In this document: piece by piece, positions 22,801 through 33,486 of the stretch
How the letters are laid out: each line of letters starts with the position of its first letter
Numbering within the stretch: position 1 is the first letter of the stretch
Source of the DNA: Macrobrachium rosenbergii
Taxonomy: Eukaryota; Arthropoda; Malacostraca; Decapoda; Palaemonidae
Assembly (NCBI RefSeq): GCF_040412425.1
Contig: NC_089756.1
Coordinates: 4,702,498-4,766,497 of the forward strand
Direction of reading: 5' to 3'
DNA: 64,000 bases
Made by a program: the position numbers and the translations under genes
Notes under the pieces: model-generated
The model's database searches: none
Told to the model about the DNA's origin: nothing
What the model saw: the letters and a program-made list of their open reading frames with translations, nothing else

Positions 22801-24032
22801 TGTCATGGGTAGATGCAATAATGATGAAATATATTGAAAAAGAAATACTCTTTTCCAAGACGTGACTGCTTCCTGTGTTTGCTCACCAGTCAGTTACTGT
22901 TGTCAGCGCGTCGTGGACAATTAGCAATTCGATGAAAACCCTTTCTTGTGGAAATGACAACATGTAGTATCTCATGTCATGTCTTTGTAACATGGTGCAA
23001 TATTTAATCCACAGTGCATCACAAAATTTGATGGCGCAATATTCGATCCACATTGCATCAGAAAATTTGTTCTGGAAGCTTCTATGGCGTGACCGGAAAG
23101 GGGCAGTTATTAGGAACCAATCATTGTGCAGAAAATAAAAAAAACTCCTAATATGGGAATGACGATTGTCTGTTGTCATTAGCTCCACCCATACAGTGGT
23201 ATATAAGCTTCCAGAAGAGACTTCCCAAGACAGAGATATAGACAAACAGAGACAGAGAGGGCACTCAGAGGTCGGACAAAGCAAGGTTCCGACGGGAGCA
23301 TCCCCTTCAGATGACTCTTACTCTTCTCCATAAAATCTTGTCCTGTCCGAAACAAAGAGAAGCAGCCAGCCCTTCCCACTTTTGATGAGAAGTCCCTAAG
23401 CCCTCCGTGTTCGGGACGAGGTGAAGCAGCGAGCCTGCATACCAGTGACGAAGAAAAGTAGTCAGCCCTTCCTGCTTGTGTGGAGGAGAAGTCACTAAGC
23501 CCTTCCTGCCTGTGACAAGGTGAAGTAGTCAGCCCTTCATGCCTGTAGTGAGGACAAGTTGCCAGCCCTTCCTGCCCTCTATTTGCACAACCTCTGGATT
23601 CTTGGAGAAACATCATTTGCTGCCTCATCCTGAAGGCATCCCTTTGTGTGATGTCTACGAGCCCGTGGTTATCGTACCAGCAACATCTCTGCTGAGTTCC
23701 CAGCCGCCCTTCTGTGACGTCTTCAAGCCTGAGGTTATCGTGCCAGCATCATCTCTTCATCTGAAACCCCAGCTACGAAAGGATAATTCACCAACTCACC
23801 ATTTAAGTATTGAGATTGTTCTACCTTGCAACCTGTTCCCCCTATCTATAACTGCTTAGATTTGTTTTGTTTAGTGTGGAATGAGAGCAAAGGGGAAACA
23901 TTTCATTTTCTTTGTAAGTAAATGTGTTGTGTGAGTTTCTTTTTATATCCATTTCCCATATATCAATTGCTGGTGTTGGAAAGTTATTGTTTAGAGTTGG
24001 AAAGAACATGGAACAATTCTTGGATTGTGACA
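22801..24032 (+). repeat. 5' LTR of the Gmr1-like element
   Basis: The LTR starts TGTCATG and ends TTGTGACA (24032), that is TG...CA. It matches 31163-31769 plus 38145-38193, except that about 580 bp (about 23325-23905) are absent from the 3' LTR. That extra block has irregular repeats of AGCCCTTCCTGCC and two copies of a roughly 66-bp unit around GGTTATCGTRCCAGCA (about 23640-23760). Confidence 0.9.
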
Positions 24033-24034
24033 GT

Positions 24035-24051
24035 TGGCGACCTGGCCAGTG
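24035..24051 (+). other. Primer-binding site
   Basis: TGGCGACCTGGCCAGTG starts two bases after the LTR end. TGG complements the CCA tail of a tRNA; the TGGCGACC start is like that of tRNA-Arg-primed elements. The first 14 bases are identical to the site of element A. Confidence 0.8.
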
Positions 24052-24101
24052 TTTTCAACACCGTAACCAATTGAAACAGGGAGAATATAGAAAGAAGCAG
24101 A

Positions 24102-25118
24102 ATGAGTGAGTTAATGAAAGAGTATGTTGAGTCAGGTAAGCTTCTGGGCCTAGAAGGCGATGCTCTTCTCGAGTATGTTGAAAAGAAAGAAAGGGAAAAG
24201 TTTGAGACAGATGAAAGAGCAGTTGAAAGAAAAATTTAAGAAACTGCAGCTAGAAAGAGAAAGAGAGAAGAAAAGGAGAAAGAGAGAGAAGAAAGAGAGA
24301 AAGAGCATAAACATGAGTTAAGGCGAAGTCCTCATAATAATCCGTCAGGCAGCACATGAGGTAGTAATTCATCATTGAACGATGAAGATGTTGATGGTTT
24401 AGCTCTGGGTGCAGTGTTGAAATTAGTGCCAAAATTTGATGAGGAAGATGTACGAAATATTTCATGTCTTTTGAAAAGTTAATGAACAGAGTAGGTTGTC
24501 CAAAAAACATGTGGACTTTGTATTTACAGTCAGTCTTACTTGGTAGGGCACTTTCTGTGTATAGTTGCATGTCTGAGGAGGAAAGTGGGGATTATGATGT
24601 GAAGGAAATTGTTCTTAGTGCATACAGGTTAGTACTGGAGGCGTACCGCAAGAAATTTAGAATTTTGAAAAGGGACGAGAGCAGTATGTATGTAGAGTAC
24701 AGAAAGAAGTTAGAAGGATTATTTTATGATTGGTTAACTTCTGCTGAAGTTGATAGTTTTGATGATCTCAAGAACTTAGTTTTGCTAGAAAACTTCAAAG
24801 ATAAGTATCCCCAGAGATTAAGCTATGTATAGAAGGTAGGTGGGAAAAGCTTTTGCCAACGCGACTAGTTTGGCAGATGATAATAGTTTAAGGCATAGTT
24901 TAAGTGAGAGTAAGAAGAAAACTGATCCTTCGTCAGGCAGAGTACAACTTAGTAAGTATTCCAGTAATAGTAGTAGCAATGCAGGTAAAAGTGACTACTG
25001 TACTATTGTAATTGCATGTGGAAAACATGGTCATACTTCTAGGTTTTGTAAGAATAAAGGGACATCTGGTAGTTCGGAGGTAACTTGTTATCGATGTAAT
25101 AAGAAATGCATTTATTAA
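24102..25118 (+). pseudogene. Gag of the Gmr1-like element, frameshifted
   Basis: The start is probably the ATG at 24102 (MSELMKEYVESGKLLGLEG), followed by a Lys/Glu-rich coiled coil interrupted by stops. The capsid-like part (24464-24832) has FEKLMNRVGCPKNMW and LVLEAYRKKFRILKRDESS, typical of SCAN-like gypsy capsids. A zinc-knuckle remnant GKHGHTSRFCKNKG lies near 25020-25055, followed by a second CYRCNKKC. The first knuckle appears damaged. The product would be the particle protein; this copy is not intact. Confidence 0.8.
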
Positions 25119-25199
25119 GGAATTGTGCAGAAGGGAAAAATATTAGGAAACCAGTGTCTCTAGTTAATAACCTTTTGTCAAGTATGAATGATGTTATGA

Positions 25200-25755
25200 A
25201 AGAAACTAGGAAATTTTTGGAGAGTGTCTGTCTGAAGGTGTAGTTTCTTCTCTCCAAGGAGGGGATTCAAGAGAAGTAGTTTTGCTTTGGGACACTGGAG
25301 CGGCTGTCTCCCTCATTAGGAGAGAGTGTATGCCAACGAGGGCGGTAATTATTACGAAAGAACAAGTTATGTTAGGTGGGTTTCTGAACACTTGTGTTGT
25401 TTGTCCTTTGTTGGAGGTGAGCTTAAAAGGTTGGGGAGTGTCAGGGGAAGTAAAACTAGCAGTTGTAGACAATTTGCCTGTTGATGGTGTTGACATAATT
25501 GTCGGTAATGACTTAGCTACATCCAAATGTGTGAATCCTATTTTGAGTGAGACTCCACTGCCTAAATTGGTAGTTACTATGTCAGGTTTAGATACAGATG
25601 TACACTATGGTCATGATTTGTTCGTGGATTCAAACGAGCACGAGTTTGTGGATTCGAATGAGTTTGGTAGAGGTGGTATAATTGATCTTTGCATGAGTGT
25701 GTCTGAGAAGACCGACTCATCAGTGTTGACAGTGTTAGCCAAGCTGACAATGTAG
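25200..25755 (+). pseudogene. Aspartic protease of the Gmr1-like element
   Basis: The open frame 25282-25755 contains the catalytic motif LWDTGAAVSLI (25285-25317) and the flap/late motif IIVGNDLA (about 25497-25520), both standard for retropepsins. It extends into an acidic linker with the repeat DSNEHEF/DSNEFG. The catalytic aspartate is intact, but the frame is broken on both sides. Confidence 0.85.
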
Positions 25756-26333
25756 CTGTCGGAAGTAATGACGTAGACTTAGTCGATGTAGTGGTTTCAA
25801 GTGATAGTTGCTGCGACAGGTTAGGCGCTAACACTTTTGAATTAGGATGAGCTAGTCAAGTTACAGAGAGAGGATGAGATGCTAACCCAAATCTTTGAAT
25901 GTGAGCTGAGTGATGAGCTCGATAGTGTTTGTAAGGAAACCTTTTGTCTAAAAGACGAAGTTTTATGTCGTTATGTTTGTCCCAGGTCAGTTAGCAAAGA
26001 GTAGTATAATTGATCTTCGCATGAGTGTGGCTGAGAAGACCGACTCTATCAGTTGACAGTATTAGCCAAGCTGACGATGTAGCTGTCAGAAGTAAAGACG
26101 TAGACTTAGTTGATGTAATGGGTTCAAGTGATAGTTGCTGCGATGGGTTAGGCGCTAACATTTTGAATAAGGATGAGCTAGTCAAGTTACAGAGAGAGGA
26201 TGAGACGCTAACCCGAATCTTTGAATGTGAGCTGAATGATGAGCTCGATATTGTTTGTAAGGAAACCTTTTGTCTAAAAGACGAAGTTTTGTGTCGTTAT
26301 GTTCGTCCCATGTCAGTTAGTAAAGAGGAGATT
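25678..26333. repeat. 328-bp tandem duplication between protease and integrase
   Basis: ATAATTGATCTTTGCATGAG at 25678 recurs as ATAATTGATCTTCGCATGAG at 26006, and similarity continues to about 26333. Copies differ by a handful of substitutions and 1-bp indels. The duplicated piece encodes the linker leading into the integrase zinc-binding domain (DELVKLQREDE...). Confidence 0.9.
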
Positions 26334-26399
26334 ATCAAACAATTAGTAATCTCTAGGAAGCTTCGCAAATTAAGTATATCTTAGTTTAACCAGACCACT

Positions 26400-27315
26400 G
26401 AGCTGATTAACAGCTCTCTTTTTGAAATTAGCACATGATGATCAAGGACATTTGGGGGTAAATAAAACTTTTAAGTGTGTAAGTAGGACGTACTTTTGGC
26501 CTAAGATGAGACGTGATGTGAAAAGATATGTTCTAAGTTGTCATAAATGTCAAATGACTGGTAAACCTAATCTGGTAAAACCCAGGGCTCCTTTATGTAA
26601 TATTCCATCGGTAGGCAAACCCTGAATGTTGTTGTTGATATGGTCGGACCTTTGCCTAGAAGTAAGGGAGGGAGTATTTATCTGTTAACAATCATTGATA
26701 GACTAACCCATTATCCAGAAGCAATTCCCATAAGAAAAGGTAATGCAAAAGCCATAGTTAAACACTTGTTGAGCTAAGTATTTCAGGGACGAAATGAAAG
26801 AATTAGGTATCGAACTTGTAACTTCCACACCTTAGTACCCTGAGTCACAGGGTATTGTTGAATGTTTCCACCAAACGTTAAAGAGTTGCTTACGAAAATT
26901 GTGTAACAATTTTGAACATGACTGGGGAAAAAAGTTACCATTTGTCTTGTTAGCCTTATGGTTGGTGCCAAATGACACAACCAGATTTAGTCCTTTCAAG
27001 TTAGTGTTTGGTCACACCACTAAAGGACCTTTAGAAATTTTAAAGTGTAAATTAATGCTTGAAGGAGGTAAAGGTGACTACATGAAAAATCTAGAGAATT
27101 ACAAGGAGAATCTAAGGGAAGCTTGGCAGATGGCAATAGAAAACTAGAGCAACAGTCAAGGGGAAGCTAAAAGGAAGTATGATCTCAAGGTAAAAGAGAG
27201 AAATTTCCATGTGGGAGATAAAGTTTTGGTGTTAATTCAGAGAGAAGGTCCCTCATTATCTTATAAGTTCGAAGGTCCTTTTTCTATCTTAGGAAAAAAG
27301 TGAAATTTAAATTAC
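26400..27315 (+). pseudogene. Integrase of the Gmr1-like element
   Basis: An HHCC zinc-binding domain is visible at 26422-26590 (HDDQGHLGVNKT ... CHKCQMTG). The catalytic core starts with VVDMVGPLPRSKGG (about 26633-26675), continues through LLTIIDRLTHYPEAIP, and has a decayed PESQGIVECFHQTLK (about 26838-26885). DWGKKLPFVLLAL and FSPFKLVFGHTTKGPLE follow. The C-terminal GPY/F-type module (KFEGPFSILGKK, about 27268-27300) is cut by the TTAA MITE and resumes at 29512 (LIDMGRH...). Stops occur near 26776 and 26836. Confidence 0.85.
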
Positions 27316-27319
27316 TTAA

Positions 27320-29511
27320 CCCTTTAACGCCGAAGCCCTATTTACAAAAACGTCTCCCGTATGCCGGCGGCATTCGGTGAGTTAGCGCCGAAGCGGAAAA
27401 AAATTTTTTTTCAAAAAATCACAGCACGTTTAGTTTTTAAGATTAAGAGTTCATTTTTGGCTCATTTTTTTTGTCATTGCCTGAAGTTTAGTATGCAACC
27501 ATCAGAAATGAAAAAAAATATCATCATATATAAATATTGGAATATATGACAGCGAAAAAAAAAAACTCGTATATAATTGTATACAAATCGCGCTGTAAGC
27601 AAAACGGTTAAAGCTAATGACTTAATTTTTTTTTAGTTGTATTGTACACTAAATTGCAATGATTTTGGTATATAACAAATTTTAAAACGATCAAAGCAAC
27701 ACAGAGAAAATATTATTCACAAAATGATGCATGAATTCGTAACGCGCTGACGTAAAAATTTTTTTTTTTTCAAAAATTCACCATAAATCGAAATATTGTG
27801 CTAGAGACTTCCCGTTTGTTGAAAAATGAAGCTAATTGATTGAATATTACTAGACTGTAAGTGTTTTAGCTTACAATTGCAGTTTTCACCATTTCGGTTG
27901 AGTTAAAGTTGACCGAAAGTCAATTTTTCTATTTATCGTGATTTATATGAAAATATTTCAAAACTGATGAAAGCTACAACAATGAGTTATTTTCTGTTGT
28001 ATTGTAAATGAAATTGCGCACATTTTCATATATAAAACTTTATGTAACGACTAATATAAAACAGTGCAAATATTAACGACAACGAGACGAAAGAATTTCT
28101 GAGATGTTCGGCCGAGTTACCACAAGAGACATAAGGAAAATGTTTTTTTAAAAATTCACCATAAATCGAAATATTGTGCTAGAGACTTCCAATTTATTGC
28201 AAAATGAAGGTAAACGATTGAATATTACTAAAATGTAAGAGTTTTAGCTTACAATTGCGTTTTTTGACCATTTCGGTCGAGTTAAAGTTGACTGAAGGTT
28301 GAAATTTGGGCAGTTATCGTGATTTATGTGAAAATATTTCAAAACTGATAAAAGCTACAACCATGAGCTAATTTCTGTTGTATTCTACATGAAATTGCAC
28401 ACATTTTCATATATAAAAGTTTATGTAACGACTAATGTAAAATGATGCAAACATTACGACAACATGACGAAAGAATTTCTGAGATGTTCGGCTGAGTTAC
28501 CGCGCTCAGACGTAAGGAAAAAATTTTGTTTTTCAGAAACTCACCATAAATCGAAATATTGTGCTAGAGACTTCCAGTTTGTTGCAAAGTGAAGGTACAT
28601 GATTGAATATTACTAGAATGTAAGAGTTTTAGCTTATAATTGCGTTTTTTTACCATTTCGGTCGAGTTAAAGTTGACCGAGCTTGAAATTTTGGCAGTTA
28701 TCGTGATTTATATGAAATTATTTCAAAACTGATAAAAGCTACAACCATGAGTTATTTTCTGTTGTATTCTACATGAAATTGCGCACATTTCCATATATAA
28801 AACTTTATGTGACGACTAATATAAAACAGTGCAAACATTACGACATAACGTGACGAAAGAATTTCTGATGCGGACATAAGAAAAAGTTTTTTAAAAAATT
28901 CACCATAAATCGAAATATTGTGCTAGAGACTTCCAATTGGTTGCCAAATGAAGGTTAATGATTGAATATTACTAGAATGTAAGAGTTTTAGCTTACAATT
29001 GCGTTTTTTTCCCATTTCGGTCGAGTCAAAGTTGACCGAAGGTTGAAATTTTGGCAGTTATCGTGATTTATATGAAATTATTTCAAAACTGATAAAAGCT
29101 ACAACCATGAGTTATTTTCTGTTGTATTATACATGAAATTGCGCACATTTTCATATATAAAACTTTATGTAACGGCTAATATAGAATAGTGCAAAAATTA
29201 CGACAAAATGATGAAAGAATTTCTGAAATTTTCGGCCGAGTTACCGTATGGGCGTAAGAAAAAGTTTTTCAAAAATTCACCATAAATCGAAATATTGTGC
29301 TAGAGACTTCCAATTTGTTGCAAAATGAAGGTACATGATTGAATATTACTAGAATGTAAGAGTTTTAGTTTATTAATTGCATTTTTTCAACCATTTCGGT
29401 CGAGTCGGTTGACCGAAGGTTGAAATTTTTGTAGTCGATGTTTGCTACGCCCACTGGCATTCAACAGACAATTTTAGTCGACGTTTGCTACGTCCAACAG
29501 GCGTTTAAGGG
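27320..29511. mobile_element. TTAA-flanked MITE filled with a 360-385-bp satellite
   Basis: TTAA flanks both sides (27316-27319 and 29512-29515). The ends are CCCTTTAACGCC on the left and, on the opposite strand, CCCTTAAACGCC on the right. This is a piggyBac-type target and a short inverted repeat, but there is no transposase. The interior is mostly five tandem units. Removing the element plus one TTAA rejoins the integrase C-terminal frame. Confidence 0.85.
27781..29440. repeat. Tandem repeat of 359-385 bp, about five units
   Basis: CCATAAATCGAAATATTGTG begins units at 27781, 28159, 28544, 28903 and 29280. Each unit also has TTTCGGTCGAGTTAAAGTTG and a GTTCGGCCGAGTTACC word. It is noncoding. 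Confidence 0.95.
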
Positions 29512-29515
29512 TTAA

Positions 29516-30890
29516 TTGATATGGGTAGGCATAGAACTAAGTGATTGCATGTAAACTTGTTGAAAAAATATAACGAACGCCTAGTACCTGTAGTAACTGT
29601 GTCACACAGACATTAGTTTCGAGAAAAACTCCAATATGCTTAAGAATTTCAAGGCATTTAACCCTAGCTTAGAAGAAGAAAAATTGAAGAAATTGCACAA
29701 TGTTTTGGCGAATTATACTGAAACTGTTAGTGGTAAATTAGGTCTAACTAATCTTTTAGAGCATGATATTGAGTTACAGGACACAAAACCCATTAGACAA
29801 AGTCCATATCGTCTGAGTCCAGAGAAAGCAAAATCAGTAAGAAAGAAAATAAGATATATGTTAGACAATGATTGATAGTTCCCAGTGAGAGTGAATGGGG
29901 TTCTCCAGTAGTTCTGGTGAAAAAGGAAGATGGATCAGATAGGCTGTGTATTGATTTCAGAAAAGTAAACAGTGTAACTAAGCAAAGTAATTTCCCCCTT
30001 CCCAGAATTGATGATTGCTGAGATAGAAATGGAAATGTCAAATTCATTTCCAAGCTTGATTTGGCCAAAGATTATTGGTAAGTGCCTCTAAGTGAACAGG
30101 CAAGGAAAATATCTGTTTTTATTACACCGTTCGGCAGTTATGAACCTAGGGTTATGGCTTTTGGTTTAAAGAACACAGCCAGTACTTTCCAGTACAGGCA
30201 GTCCCTGGTTTACAACAGGGGTTCCGTTCCTATGCCGCTTCGTAAGCTGAAAATCGTCATAAGCCGAAAAATCGTCGAAAATCGTCAAAAATCCAATGAA
30301 AACCTTAACTTCAATGCTTTGGGTGCATTGAAAACGATGTAAACTGCATTTTTATTGAGTTTTTCATGAAAAAACCTCCAAATTTTTATTATTCTGCCTT
30401 ATGAAGCCATATTTCTTCCGTCGGATCGGCGTCGTATGTGTCGTAACCATGGAACATGCGTCGTAAACCGGGAAATAATTTCTGATGAATCTATTTGAAA
30501 AGCGTCGTAACCTCGGAATGTCGTAAGCCGGACCCGCCGTAACCTGGGGACTGCCTGTACTTATTGTAAGAAGTGAATAGGACGAAGCACCCAGTCGCTT
30601 ATTATTCAAAGAAATTGAATAAAGCCCAGCAAAATTATTCCAGTACAGTATTGAGAAGGAGTTATTTAGTTTAGTTTCAGCCTTGCAGCACTTTGAGATT
30701 TATGCACATAGTGGTCCTGTTTTAACTGTGTATACTGATCATAATCCTCTGGTTTATTTGGAGAGATTTAAGAATAAGAATAAACGTCTCGTGTGATGAA
30801 GCCTAGAATTACAAGATCATAATCTGACAAGTTCGTATAAGGGGAAAGAATAATGTATTAGCTGATAGCCACTCTAGAGATTTTTTCAGA
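29516..30890 (+). pseudogene. RT and RNase H of the Gmr1-like element, decayed
   Basis: After the integrase tail (LLKKYNERLVPVV, about 29560) the RT starts with IRQSPYRLSPEKAKSVRKKI (about 29790-29850). [27 protein letters not shown] (about 29890-29970), KFISKLDLAKDYW (about 30041-30080) and FGLKNTASTFQ (about 30160-30190) follow. The MITE at 30195 interrupts here. After it the sequence resumes in RNase H (KHPVAYYSKKLNKAQQ, about 30585-30640; YTDHNPLVYLERF, about 30730-30770), so the palm segment with YVDD is missing. The end (GKNNVLAD-like, about 30845) has frameshifts. Confidence 0.85.
30195..30557. mobile_element. TA-flanked MITE, copy 1
   Basis: The ends are CAGGCAGTCCCTGGTT and, inverted, CAGGCAGTCCCCAGGTTA; TA dinucleotides flank (30193-30194 and 30558-30559). 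There is no coding sequence. Related copies are at 38648 and 45332. The TIR and TA target suggest a Tigger/pogo-type non-autonomous element. Confidence 0.85.
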
Positions 30891-31162
30891 ACGAGGGAGT
30901 AGTTTGTCTTTTCTTTTCCTTCATTCTGAGCGAGTTGAGCGAGAGCCATTGTGTTTTGTTTTGGGCGGGGTGAGGGGGGGGAGCTGTAGCGTGAGTGTGA
31001 TGTGTGATTGAAGTGTTGAGTGAGCGTGTTTTGCTGAAGCTAAGTTGAAGTGAAATGCAGAGTTGTTCCTCAGTTCAGATGATGAGTTAGGAGTGATTTT
31101 GTCTCTTTTGCTCTTTTACAAAATAAAATAAGTATATTTTATTTTTTTCTTTTGGGGGAATG
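30891..31162 (+). other. 3' untranslated part and polypurine tract of the Gmr1-like element
   Basis: No gene is present. The tract TTTTGGGGGAATG immediately precedes the 3' LTR start at 31163 and is the likely polypurine tract for plus-strand priming. Confidence 0.7.
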
Positions 31163-31769
31163 TGTCATGATAGATGCAATAATGATGAAATATATTGAAA
31201 AAGAAATATCTCCTTTCCAAGATGTGACTGCTCCCTGTGTTTGCTCACCAGTCAGTTACTGTTTGTCAACTCGCCGTGGACAATTAGCGATTCGATGAAA
31301 ACTCTTTCTTGTGGAAATGACACCATGTGGTATCTCATGCCGTGTCTTTGTAACATGGCGTGATATTCGATCCACAGTGCATCACAAAATTTGATGGGCG
31401 CAATATTCAATCCATATTGCATCAGAAAATTTGTTGTGGAAGCTTCTGCGGCTTGACCGGAAACGGGCAGTTATTAGGAACCAATCATTGTGCAGAAAAT
31501 TAAAAACTCCTAATATGGGAATGACAATTGTCTGTCGTCATTAGCTCCACCCATACAGTGGTATGTAAGCTTCCAGAAGAGACATCCCAAGACAGAGATA
31601 TAATCAGACAGAGACGGCACTCAGAAGTCAGACAGAGCAAGGTTCCAATGGGAGTATCCCCTTCAGATGACTCTTACTCTCTGTAATAAGGTTGTGAATA
31701 AATGTGTTGTTGTGTTGTATGAGTTTCTTTTTATATTCGTTTCCCATATTTCAATTGCTGGTGTTGAAA
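31163..31769 (+). repeat. 3' LTR of the Gmr1-like element, first part
   Basis: This part matches the 5' LTR from TGTCATG to GGTGTTG, with about 580 bp missing relative to the 5' copy. It is interrupted by DIRS-2 at about 31770; the remaining 49 bp lie at 38145-38193. Confidence 0.9.
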
Positions 31770-31959
31770 AAAAAATTACATTTTTATGATAAAATTAAGT
31801 TTTTATATACTTAGCTAAGAGTTTCTCCTCGAACGGCAGTTAGAATTCTGAATTCCGCGGTAGTGATTCTTTTGTTTTATGTAGGAACAACATCGCCAAC
31901 ACAACAGTTTGTTTATGCAAAAAAGAGTCCATGTGCGGAGAGGAGGGTGGGCTCCATCC

Positions 31960-32053
31960 GTAATTACTGGGTAAGTATATATAAAACTTAATTTTATCAT
32001 GAAAATGTCACTTTTATATACAGTATGTAACTTACCCCGTAATTATTTAGCTG
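31960..32053. repeat. DIRS-2 internal complementary region
   Basis: The first half (GTAATTACTGGGTAAG ... CTTAATTTTATCATG) is the reverse complement of the element's left extremity (31775-31815). The second half (TATGTAACTTACCCCGTAATT) matches the complement of its right extremity (38105-38140). Confidence 0.85.
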
Positions 32054-32570
32054 ATTCCACATTGAAAGGTGGTGGGGAATCATAGACAAAAGCTTATGTT
32101 ATAATTAATGAGATAAATGTTGTTCCTTACCTAGTGAGAGAACTGCTGCAGGTAGATACTGCCTCTGGTGGCGCTCATCTCAACCTATAGTGACGTAGTG
32201 GCATGGCCAGATGTGCCTCTACTTAAGTGGGGCACTTCGCAGTGAAGGAGTACTCCAAAAGCTGATGAAGTATAAGATTAAGCTTTGCGACAAAGGTGTA
32301 CACCGAAGGCCGACAAAGCATACATAATTGCCCCTGCCCTGGGCACAGTACCACAGAAATAACATACCAGAACAACAAAGTCACCTACACCTTAATTAAA
32401 CAATGATTAAATGATAAAAACAAGACCACTACCCAACACTTAAAGCTGGTGGGCACTCCAGGTATGTCGTACCCTCCCAGGCTCCCCAAGGACTCAGCAC
32501 CATTTTCAAGGCGAAGAGAAAAGGAAAGGAAGTGACACTTCCTACACTTCCTCACCTATCACTATGCCAG

Positions 32571-33486
32571 CTATGGACACAGGTCCCGCAAATAGTGCAT
32601 CGCGAACACCGACTTGCATTTCCAATGAGTTGCCTCCAGGATTGCAGAGAGAGAAAGATTGTGTTTGAACGCTACCAAAGTAGCAACTGCTCTTACCTCG
32701 TGCGCTTTAACTTTCAGTAGCGATAAGTCAGTTTCCGCTAATTGAGAGTGTGCTTCAGTGATGAGATCCCTCAAGAAAAACGAAATGGCGTTCTTTGATA
32801 GGGGTCTAGAGGGGTTTTTTACAGAACACCAGAGATTACTAAACTGGCCTCTAATCTTCTCCGTCCGATGTAAATAATATCTGAGGGCACGTACTGGGCA
32901 CATCTCTTTTTCTTCCTCTTCTGTGCCTAGAATATCCGATAAGCTTGAAATCGAAAAGGAATGAGGGCACGTACTGGGCACATCTCTTTTTCTTCCTCTT
33001 CTGTGCCTAGAATATCCGATAAGCTTGAAATCGAAAAGGAATGGGGCCAGGGATGTAACGGGTTTTCATTTTTACTAGAAATCCTAGCAAAAAGGAGCAG
33101 ACTGCATTCCCCTGCGAAAAACTGATCCTTTTGTGTATTGCTTGAAGTTCACTTACTCTCTTAGCTGTTGCTAAGGCAACCAGAAAGAGAATTTTCCGAG
33201 TCAGATCCCTTAGAGAGGAAGAGTGCATAGGTTCAAAGCAAGGGTTGGAAAGCCACTTAGAAGCTACATCAAGATTCCAAGAGAAAGACTCCTCTTTCTT
33301 GGACTTGGAGATATCGAAAGACTTAATTAGATTGAACAAGTCTTGATTGTTCGAGATGTCTAGGCTCTTATGCCGAAAAACGGAGCTGAGCATCGCTCTG
33401 TAACCCTTTATTGTCGAGACAGACAACCCTTTAGAAGATTTCAAATAGAGAAGAAAGTCTGCTATCTGAGCGATAGAGGTTTTCAA
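32571..33486 (-). pseudogene. DIRS-2 tyrosine recombinase
   Basis: The N-terminal core-binding part (33007-33486) reads FLLYLKSSKGLSVSTIKGYR and so on. The first catalytic arginine is probably in LATAKRVSELQAI (about 33150). Then come CPVRALRYYL (about 32880), the box II KAHEVRAVATLVAFKHN (H-x-x-R, about 32680-32730), HWKCKSVF and MHYLRD with the candidate nucleophilic tyrosine (about 32590-32625). The only clear break is an 80-bp tandem duplication (32882-33041) that shifts the frame in the middle. The enzyme would insert the circular DNA intermediate into the genome. Confidence 0.85.
32882..33041. repeat. 80-bp tandem duplication in the DIRS-2 recombinase
   Basis: GAGGGCACGTACTGGGCACA starts at 32883 and again at 32963, with apparently identical 80-bp copies. 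Because 80 is not divisible by 3, the recombinase frame is split, with the same peptide segment (FSISSLSDILGTEEEEK) readable on both sides in different frames. Confidence 0.9.
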
